From positions 1 to 20,207 of the forward strand of contig CAZHUT010000017.1 in assembly GCA_964535545.1 (NCBI GenBank): 20,207 bases of DNA, in the 5' to 3' direction. The notes under the pieces were generated by a model, which was not told the DNA's origin, searched no databases, and was given only the letters and a program-made list of their open reading frames with translations. A program made the translations under genes and the position numbers. Origin of the DNA: DALYCO01 sp964535545 (lineage in GTDB: Bacteria; Patescibacteriota; Minisyncoccia; Phycocordibacterales; UBA9973). Positions within the stretch are counted from its first letter, which is position 1, and every line of letters begins with the position of its first letter. Shown piece after piece: positions 13,000 to 18,347 of the stretch.

Positions 13000-13071
13000 G
13001 GCCCTATCGTCTAGTGGTTAGGACAGCGGGTTTTCAATCCGTTAACCGGAGTTCGACTCTCCGTAGGGTCA
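13000..13071 (+). tRNA. tRNA-Glu (anticodon TTC)
   Basis: 72-nt cloverleaf: acceptor GGCCCTA/TAGGGTC (one G-T), discriminator A (13071); D-arm GTCTAGTGGTTAGGAC; anticodon stem GCGGG/TCCGT with loop TTTTCAA giving TTC; T-arm CGGAG-TTCGACT-CTCCG. No CCA is encoded. Confidence 0.95.
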
Positions 13072-13077
13072 CAGAGA

Positions 13078-13109
13078 CGAGAAAACGCAAACTGCTTTGC
13101 GTTTTCTCG
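13078..13109 (+). terminator. 14-bp perfect hairpin after tRNA-Glu
   Basis: CGAGAAAACGCAAA (13078-13091) and TTTGCGTTTTCTCG (13096-13109) pair perfectly, loop CTGC. It lies 7 nt beyond the tRNA. No T-run follows, so it may be a processing or stability hairpin rather than a classic intrinsic terminator. Confidence 0.5.
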
Positions 13110-13130
13110 CGATTGTGAAGCCGGAGCCAT

Positions 13131-13214
13131 GTCGCTCTGCGACAGGCGAGGCGGGGTCGCGAGTACTTAGGCTTTTATGAGCGCAGCGAAATAAAAGACT
13201 TAGTAACTCGTGAC
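13131..13214 (+). repeat. Long imperfect hairpin upstream of the glmU-like gene
   Basis: A small hairpin GTCGC/GCGAC (13131-13143) is followed by a long arm pair: GTCGCGAGT (13156-13164) with ACTCGTGAC (13206-13214, one G-T), continuing inward as ACTTAGGCTTTTAT with ATAAAAGACTTAGT (two mismatches), loop GAGCGCAGCGAA. It ends 13 nt before the ATG at 13228 and buries an in-frame GTG at 13210. No resemblance to repeat copies A-C is evident. Confidence 0.6.
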
Positions 13215-13227
13215 ACAGAGCAAATCT

Positions 13228-13983
13228 ATGAAAAGTGTTGAAATCATTATCTTGGCAGGTGGCAAGGGTACTCGTATGGAATCTGAAGTGCCAAAGGCTC
13301 TGACCCTACTCGAAGGTAAGCCTTTTATTCGCCATATCCTGGAAGCTGTAGAACAGTGTCAATTTCCCAATAAGCCAGTAGTGGTCGTTGGTTACAAAAA
13401 AGACATGGTTATGAAAGCACTTGAACATTCATACCGTTTTCCGTTTCAAGAAGAGCAATTGGGAACTGGTCACGCCGTAAAAACAGCTCGTCCGCTTGTT
13501 GATCCGAATACAAGCACCGTTGTTGTACTATTTGCCGACAATCCTTTTATCTCAGCAGCAACAATAAAAAAACTCGTTGAAACGCGAGAGCAATCCCAAG
13601 CAGCGATTGTAATGGGCACTGTTACTGTGCCAGATTTTGAGGCATGGCGCGCGCCGTTTTATAAAAGTTTCAGCCGTGTACTCCGTGATGATTCAGGAAA
13701 AGTCGTACGGATTGTCGAGTTTAAGGATGCGACCGAACAAGAAAAAGCAATTCGCGAAGTTAATCCATGTTACCTAGCATTTGATGCTACCTGGATGTGG
13801 CAAAAGCTTGAACAGCTTGATAATAATAATACCGCCAAAGAATATCACCTAACTGATTTACCAAAATTCGCTTTCCAAGAAGGGAAAACTATTGAAACCA
13901 TTTCAGTGGACGCAAAAGAAGCGCTCGCAGCCAACTCTGTGGCAGAATTACGAGCGCTTGAGGAGGTACTCGAAACAGAATAA
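13228..13983 (+). CDS. GlmU-like UDP-GlcNAc pyrophosphorylase domain protein
   Basis: Nucleotidyltransferase of the GlmU N-terminal type, probably making UDP-GlcNAc from GlcNAc-1-phosphate and UTP, the substrate of MurA; sugar specificity is inferred. 251 aa from the ATG at 13228. Signatures: IIILAGGKGTRM with the activating Arg and PKALTLLEGKPFIRHIL; EEQLGTGHAVKTA, like the uracil-binding QxGTGHA of GlmU; FADNPFI (metal-binding Asp in the usual GDxPL position); IVEFKDAT with Glu-Phe-Lys-Asp; AKEYHLTDLP, matching GlmU EYYLTD. The left-handed beta-helix acetyltransferase domain of bifunctional GlmU is absent, so acetylation of GlcN-1-P needs another enzyme. An in-frame GTG at 13210 would add MTQSKS but lies in a hairpin arm. 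The TAA stop (13981-13983) abuts the trxB stop with no spacer. Confidence 0.85.
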   Translation: MKSVEIIILAGGKGTRMESEVPKALTLLEGKPFIRHILEAVEQCQFPNKPVVVVGYKKDMVMKALEHSYRFPFQEEQLGTGHAVKTARPLVDPNTSTVVVLFADNPFISAATIKKLVETREQSQAAIVMGTVTVPDFEAWRAPFYKSFSRVLRDDSGKVVRIVEFKDATEQEKAIREVNPCYLAFDATWMWQKLEQLDNNNTAKEYHLTDLPKFAFQEGKTIETISVDAKEALAANSVAELRALEEVLETE

Positions 13984-14847
13984 TTATTTCGCGTGAAGAT
14001 GAATATAGAGATCTTCGAGTGCCTTCACCGCATCGCCAGCAGCGATGTTGTTTTGGTGATAGAGGCCATTCGTCACGTCTCCTGCGGCCCAAATGCCGGG
14101 AACTGAAGTCTGCTGAGTCATCGGATCAACGACAACTTTATTGCCTTTATCGAGCTCAACAAAACCCTTCAAGAAATCTGTGTTTGGAATCTGGCCGATT
14201 TCAACGAAAATACCAGTAACATTCAAGTGTTCTGCTTCATTGTTTTCAAGATGAACAATATCCATGCCGTTTACAAATTTTTCACCAGTAACGGCTTTCA
14301 TTTCAATATTCTTAACAATGCGCAATTTAGGATTTTTTGAAAGTTTCTCAACGGTGATTTCGTCTGCGCGGAATGTGTTGCTTCGATTCAAAAGTGTGAC
14401 AGATTTGCAGTAGGCAAGGAGCTGAGCTGCTGATTCGAAAGCAGCATTTCCGCCACCAACCACAACGACATCCTGGTCAGCAAAGAGCGGCCCATCACAT
14501 GAAGCACAGTAGGTGAGACCTTTGTTTTCAAATTGATCAGCGCCTGAAACATCAAGTTTGCGTCGGCCTGAACCGCTGCAAATCAAGACGCTTTTTGCCT
14601 CAAATGTTTCATTGGCATCATTCATCACCTTGAATGTTTCGCCGTTCTTTTCGATCTTCGCCACGTTCTGTCCCTCGCGAACTTCAAGTATGTCGCCTTT
14701 ATATTCAAACACGTGCGCTTTCAAAGATTTTGCCAAATCAGCGCCTGAGATATGCGGCGTACCGATCCAGTTCTGAATGTCATCAGATACGGTTGATTGG
14801 CCGCCAAATTCATAGGCGAGCATTACAGTCTTTAAACGTTTTCGCGC
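13984..14847 (-). CDS. trxB: Thioredoxin reductase (5' end lost in assembly gap)
   Basis: FAD- and NADPH-dependent reductase that keeps thioredoxin reduced. 287 residues are visible; about 25 N-terminal residues, including the first FAD GxGxAG motif, are in the N-run. Visible in order: RKRLKTVMLAYEFGGQ, WIGTPHISGADLAKSL, VLICSGSGRRKLDV, the redox-active CxxC in TYCASCDGPLF, the NADPH-binding VVVVGGGNAAFESAAQLL, and the second FAD signature SVPGIWAAGDVTNG. The C-terminus HQNNIAAGDAVKALEDLYIHLHAK is normal. CASCDG differs slightly from the common CATCDG. It lies downstream of ftsZ on the same strand across the gap, so co-transcription is possible but unproven. It is convergent with the glmU-like gene, stop codons abutting. 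Confidence 0.93.
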   Translation of the reverse strand, partial: ARKRLKTVMLAYEFGGQSTVSDDIQNWIGTPHISGADLAKSLKAHVFEYKGDILEVREGQNVAKIEKNGETFKVMNDANETFEAKSVLICSGSGRRKLDVSGADQFENKGLTYCASCDGPLFADQDVVVVGGGNAAFESAAQLLAYCKSVTLLNRSNTFRADEITVEKLSKNPKLRIVKNIEMKAVTGEKFVNGMDIVHLENNEAEHLNVTGIFVEIGQIPNTDFLKGFVELDKGNKVVVDPMTQQTSVPGIWAAGDVTNGLYHQNNIAAGDAVKALEDLYIHLHAK

Positions 14848-14947
14848 NNNNNNNNNNNNNNNNNNNNNNNNNNNNNNNNNNNNNNNNNNNNNNNNNNNNN
14901 NNNNNNNNNNNNNNNNNNNNNNNNNNNNNNNNNNNNNNNNNNNNNNN
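14848..14947. other. Assembly gap, 100 N
   Basis: Exactly 100 N, the usual placeholder for a gap of unknown size. It removes the trxB start and whatever lies between ftsZ and trxB. The ftsZ stop codon begins at the first base after the run. Confidence 0.99.
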
Positions 14948-16150
14948 TTATTTCTTAGGTCGTCGGAGAAAGGCAGGAACTGCACTCCAATCATCACCGG
15001 CATCATCGAGGAATGAATCATCTTCGATAACGATAGTTTCGGTAGGCTGCTTCTTGATGTACTCGCTTGTAGAAGGGAGAGAATTGTTGATTTCTTTCTT
15101 TTCCTCCTTTTCTTCTTTTGCGACTACTTTTACAGTTTCCTTAAGGGGAGCTGGTTCACGTTCGCGGTCCTGAAAGAGTGTCTTCTTTGGAAGTTCGCCT
15201 GCGAAGCCAGTAGCGATTACAGTAACCTTGATTTCGCCCTTCTTGAGACGATCATCATGAATAGTACCGAAGATAACTTTTGCATCCTTGTCGATTGCTT
15301 CAGTGATAACTTTCGCTGCTTCCTGGATTTCGTGCATGGTGAGATCGTCAGCACCAGAGATTGCAAAGAGCACGCCACGGGCACCATTGATTGAAATATC
15401 GAGCAGAGGAGAGTTGATCGCTTCAGTAGCCGCAGCAACTGCGCGGTTTTCGCCAGAAGCAGAACCGATACCCATGAGCGCAGTACCAGCATCAGCCATG
15501 ATTGCGCGGATGTCGGCAAAGTCTACGTTGATGATACCAGGTGTTGTGATGAGATCTGAGATACCTTCAACAGCATCGCGGAGGACGTTATCGCAAAGCG
15601 CGAATGCGTCTTTGAGGGAAGTATCTTTTCCTGAGATTGAAAGAAGGCGATCGTTAGGAATGACAATGATTGCATCAACTTCCTTTGAGAGTTCAGCAAG
15701 TCCGGCTTCAGCAATGCGCATACGCTGGTTGCCTTCGAAGAAGAATGGCTTGGTAACAACACCTACAGTGAGAATACCTGGTTCCTTTGAGGCGCGAGCA
15801 ACGATCGGAGCAGCACCTGTTCCGGTTCCGCCACCCATACCACAGGCGATGAAAACCATATCAGCGCCTTTGATAGCATCCTGAACTTCAGCTTTTGTTT
15901 CTTCAGCAGCGCGCTTGCCGACTTCCGGATTCATTCCAGCGCCAAGACCCTTAGTAAGGTTCTTACCGAGGTGGATTTTCTTTTCTGCGAGCGAATTGTG
16001 AAGGTCCTGTGTATCGGTGTTCATTGCGATGAACTCGACATTGCGAACCTTCGAAGAAATCATGTGGTTCAAGGCGTTTTTGCCTGATCCACCGACGCCG
16101 ATGACTTTGATTCGCGCTATTGTTTCTATGTCTGGGTTGATTTTTGCCAT
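14948..16150 (-). CDS. ftsZ: Cell division protein FtsZ
   Basis: Tubulin-like GTPase that forms the division ring at midcell. 400 aa, complete. GTP-binding: IKVIGVGGSGKNALNHM (14-30), the tubulin signature ACGMGGGTGTGAAP (102-115), and the T7 catalytic loop in NVDFADIRAIM (208-218). The GTPase core ends near 325, followed by a Lys/Glu-rich linker and the C-terminal peptide DDWSAVPAFLRRPKK (386-400), whose PAFLRR matches the FtsA/ZipA-binding tail. Start: ATG 16150 has one of the few good Shine-Dalgarno sites here (GAGG, 7-8 nt upstream). A terminator-like hairpin and an extended -10 promoter separate it from ftsA, so its dosage can differ from ftsA. The stop touches the assembly gap. Confidence 0.98.
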   Translation of the reverse strand: MAKINPDIETIARIKVIGVGGSGKNALNHMISSKVRNVEFIAMNTDTQDLHNSLAEKKIHLGKNLTKGLGAGMNPEVGKRAAEETKAEVQDAIKGADMVFIACGMGGGTGTGAAPIVARASKEPGILTVGVVTKPFFFEGNQRMRIAEAGLAELSKEVDAIIVIPNDRLLSISGKDTSLKDAFALCDNVLRDAVEGISDLITTPGIINVDFADIRAIMADAGTALMGIGSASGENRAVAAATEAINSPLLDISINGARGVLFAISGADDLTMHEIQEAAKVITEAIDKDAKVIFGTIHDDRLKKGEIKVTVIATGFAGELPKKTLFQDREREPAPLKETVKVVAKEEKEEKKEINNSLPSTSEYIKKQPTETIVIEDDSFLDDAGDDWSAVPAFLRRPKK

Positions 16151-16209
16151 ATAGTTTTCCTCGTGGTTTTTTGCACCCGGAAGTGCTGAAATATCTGATA
16201 ACTGCCCGT

Positions 16210-16218
16210 ATCATAGCA
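16210..16218 (-). promoter_or_regulatory. ftsZ promoter (extended -10)
   Basis: Minus strand TGcTATGAT, hexamer 16210-16215, with a weak -35. It predicts a roughly 52-nt leader carrying a GAGG ribosome binding site just before the ATG at 16150. Confidence 0.55.
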
Positions 16219-16224
16219 CAAAGG

Positions 16225-16256
16225 AAAAAAAAGGAAACAGCCTGAAAATAAGGCTG
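16225..16256 (-). terminator. Probable terminator after ftsA
   Basis: CAGCCT and AGGCTG (16238-16243 with 16251-16256) pair, and the minus strand then has eight T (16232-16225) after a 5-nt spacer. The short stem and the spacer suggest partial termination. Confidence 0.5.
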
Positions 16257-16289
16257 ATTTGACATATTTCTAATCTGGGTTATTGAAAT

Positions 16290-17453
16290 TTATGGCAAAA
16301 ATTGCTTGAAGAACGATGAAAGCCCTTCGCTGACGCTTTTAGCTACGCTGCCAAAACCTTCATCGCCGTAAGATGACTGACGGCGTGATGTGACGACGAG
16401 ACCATATGAGACGAACCATGAAGAATCACGGAGTTTACCTTTGGCAACTGTCACCATTTCACCTGAACCGATTTTAGTTGGGAGTTTGAGAACTGAACGA
16501 GCAAGCTCTTCGATGACCGGAAGTCCAACGCCGCCACCTGTCATAATAATGCCGGCCGGAAGCAGTTCGCTGCGTTTAATTTTCTTGAGATAGTTTTCAA
16601 TCAGTTCAAAAATATCAGAGAGGCGAGCATCGATGATTTCATCGAGCTTTCGCTTTGAATAGTTGTTGTTCATAGTCGTGCCTATCTTGATACTTTCAGC
16701 TTCTTCGAGCGGGATCTTAAGTCCGAGTGCGATGTCATTGGTGATATCGGTTGATCCAATCGAAAAGACATGGAGGCCGATCAGAGCGTTGTTTTCATAA
16801 ACTGCCAAAGAAACAGTTTCTGCGCCAACGTTCACCAATGCAACGCCAACAGTGCGCTGGCGTTCAGTAAGGGCGATAGCACTCGCAGCAACCGGAGACG
16901 GAAGGATATCAATCACTTCAACACCGGCTTCGAGCAAGACAGCTTCGAAGTCGTCGAGGTGTTGCTCAAGCGCACTTACATACAGTACGCGCGCTTCAAG
17001 CTTGATGCCTTTCATGCCTTCCGGACGGCCAAGAACTTCTTTTCCGTCGAGTTTGCACGATAAAATATTTGAATAGATGATGCGGCGGTTCGTAAGTACA
17101 AGGGCCTGTTCGCTTTCTTTGACTGCTTTATCAACATCAAGTGCCGTCACTTCAGTATCAGCTTTGGAAATGATTGCTGATCCGATGGTGACATCTGACT
17201 TCAAGCTGATGCCGCCGATTGAAGCGATAACCTGCTTGATTTTGATACCGCTCGATTTCTCGGCTTCGTATAACGCGCGCTTGATTGATTTGAGAATCTC
17301 TCCTGAGTTAACGATGTAGCCATGACGCATGCCTTTTGATTCGGCCTGGCCTGTGCCTATAATCACCGGCAATGCGGAGTCCTTGAGGTGTTCACAGACA
17401 ACTACTCGAGTTGTGTGTGTTCCGATATCTATGCCGACGGTGATTTTGCGCAT
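16290..17453 (-). CDS. ftsA: Cell division protein FtsA
   Basis: Actin-like ATPase that tethers FtsZ to the membrane. 387 aa. Phosphate-1 motif VGIDIGTHTTRVVV (6-19); the 1C-type insertion follows (GYIVNSGEILKSIKRAL); phosphate-2 region VNVGAETVSLAVYE; adenosine motif GIIMTGGGVGLPVIEEL; and a C-terminal amphipathic helix EGLSSFFKQFLP, the usual membrane-targeting sequence. All expected parts are present. It follows ybeY by 35 bp with no clear Shine-Dalgarno and precedes ftsZ by 139 bp containing a terminator and a promoter. The gene order rpsU-ybeY-ftsA ties division to ribosome genes. Confidence 0.96.
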   Translation of the reverse strand: MRKITVGIDIGTHTTRVVVCEHLKDSALPVIIGTGQAESKGMRHGYIVNSGEILKSIKRALYEAEKSSGIKIKQVIASIGGISLKSDVTIGSAIISKADTEVTALDVDKAVKESEQALVLTNRRIIYSNILSCKLDGKEVLGRPEGMKGIKLEARVLYVSALEQHLDDFEAVLLEAGVEVIDILPSPVAASAIALTERQRTVGVALVNVGAETVSLAVYENNALIGLHVFSIGSTDITNDIALGLKIPLEEAESIKIGTTMNNNYSKRKLDEIIDARLSDIFELIENYLKKIKRSELLPAGIIMTGGGVGLPVIEELARSVLKLPTKIGSGEMVTVAKGKLRDSSWFVSYGLVVTSRRQSSYGDEGFGSVAKSVSEGLSSFFKQFLP

Positions 17454-17488
17454 GGGTTAATGAAGGGGAACTGCGCTTCGGTTTTAGA

Positions 17489-17890
17489 TTATTTGGTTTC
17501 CGTAACGCCGAATAATTTTTTGAAGCGAGCTTCCTGTTTCTCCATTGTACTACCATGTTCCATTCCTTTCAAATGCAGCATGCCGTGGATAACTAAAAAT
17601 GCCAAGAAATTTTTGTAATCCATGTCGAAATTTTTTGCGTCGCGCTTCACACAATCAGGTTGCAGTACTAGTTCACCAGTATTTTTTGAGAGTTCGAAGC
17701 TGAGGATGTTTGTCGGATAATCTTTTTGACGGTAGGTTCGGTTCAGGGTGCGAGATGCTGTCTTTCCGACGAAGGAAATTGAAAGTTCATACTTTGAACC
17801 AAGGATTTTGTCCTTCATCGCGACAAAAGGCAAGCTGGGAAGCTTGCCTTTTGTCTTGTTGATGATTGAGATGTTTGTCTCAGTACTCAT
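17489..17890 (-). CDS. ybeY: Endoribonuclease YbeY (rRNA maturation)
   Basis: Zinc-dependent single-strand endoribonuclease involved in 16S rRNA 3'-end maturation and 70S quality control. 133 aa, slightly short but complete. Diagnostic zinc motif HxxxHxxxxxH: HGMLHLKGMEH, with H102, H106 and H112. The conserved NRTYRQKDYPTNILSFEL (50-67) is the family substrate-binding segment, with Asn in place of the commoner Asp in PTDVLSF. The ATG at 17890 lies 3 bp after the rpsU stop, so they are co-transcribed and probably coupled, both acting on the small ribosomal subunit. Confidence 0.94.
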   Translation of the reverse strand: MSTETNISIINKTKGKLPSLPFVAMKDKILGSKYELSISFVGKTASRTLNRTYRQKDYPTNILSFELSKNTGELVLQPDCVKRDAKNFDMDYKNFLAFLVIHGMLHLKGMEHGSTMEKQEARFKKLFGVTETK

Positions 17891-17893
17891 TGA

Positions 17894-18151
17894 TTATGAT
17901 CGTGGACCACCTCGGTGTTCGCGTTCTTTCATTTTGCCGAGCTTCTTGAGCTTTTCGACTTCCTTTCGGCGAGCCATGCGGCGGAGTGCGATAACCTTGA
18001 GTGAGAGTTTTGAGGTGTCTCGTTCGCTGTAGCGGTTGTTCTTGACTGCGTGGATGATACCAGCGTCCATAACCTTACGTGAAAAACGGCGCAAGAGTGT
18101 TGCGTTGTTTTCGTTGCTACCTTTCTTTACTTCAATAACGGTTTTTGCCAT
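17894..18151 (-). CDS. rpsU: 30S ribosomal protein S21
   Basis: Small basic ribosomal protein near the anti-Shine-Dalgarno region of 16S rRNA, involved in initiation. 85 aa, somewhat longer than the typical 58-70 through a basic C-terminal extension (LKKLGKMKEREHRGGPRS). Core: IEVKKGSNENNATLLRRFSR, VKNNRYSERDTSKLSLK and ALRRMARR, typical of bS21. Start ATG at 18151 is set by the conserved MAKTVIEVKKG and by a promoter whose -10 ends 7 nt upstream; a longer open frame to 18277 would run through the promoter. Leads the operon rpsU-ybeY-ftsA. Confidence 0.93.
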   Translation of the reverse strand: MAKTVIEVKKGSNENNATLLRRFSRKVMDAGIIHAVKNNRYSERDTSKLSLKVIALRRMARRKEVEKLKKLGKMKEREHRGGPRS

Positions 18152-18158
18152 GGGCCCT

Positions 18159-18186
18159 ATACTAGCATCTTTTGAGAAAATAGCAA
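18159..18186 (-). promoter_or_regulatory. rpsU promoter
   Basis: Minus strand -35 TTGCTA (18181-18186), 16-bp spacer, extended -10 TGcTAGTAT (hexamer 18159-18164). Predicted transcription start is at or within 1-2 nt of the ATG at 18151. A near copy of its -10 region, GCTAGTATCGGG, occurs on the plus strand at 18319-18330, beyond repeat copy C. Confidence 0.65.
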
Positions 18187-18215
18187 GGGGAAAAGCCCCA
18201 TTGTATGGGTTATTT

Positions 18216-18300
18216 GGATTAAGGTTCTGGGAGAGCGCTTGCCGAGCACTTTTGGCTTGAGTAAATCTGCGCCACAAAGTGCTCGGCCGCGCCCTGAGCA
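18216..18300 (-). repeat. Hairpin repeat, copy C
   Basis: Minus strand: TGCTCAGGGCGC (18300-18289), stem GCCGAGCACTTT (18287-18276) perfectly paired with AAAGTGCTCGGC (18252-18241), loop GTGGCGCAGATTTACTC.., then AGCGCTCTCCCAGAACC and TTAATCC. The same order of conserved flanks and variable but paired stem is seen in copies A and B. It sits between the priA-like stop and the rpsU promoter. Its loop also contains AGATTTACTC, identical to the last coding bases of the priA-like gene. Confidence 0.8.
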
Positions 18301-18347
18301 GCTCAGTCAGTAAATTGGGCTAGTATCGGGTCAATTTAGTTCGGTGG

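Noticed and set aside
13984..15021. An open frame that appears to continue thioredoxin reductase through the N-run into 14948-15021
   Set aside because: The part beyond the gap is an antisense-frame reading of the ftsZ C-terminal codons; the gap only makes it look continuous. TrxB is reported as partial, ending at 14847.
15288..15884. 198-codon plus-strand open frame
   Set aside because: It is exactly antisense to conserved ftsZ codons, and its Ser/Ala-rich composition is typical of a shadow frame.
18152..18277. A 42-residue N-terminal extension of ribosomal protein S21
   Set aside because: It would translate the -35/-10 promoter and part of repeat copy C, and S21 proteins begin at the conserved MAKTVIEVKKG.
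18311..18338. TAAATTG...CAATTTA inverted repeat as a priA-like terminator
   Set aside because: Only seven AT-rich pairs with a long loop and no T-run on the minus strand; too weak to call.
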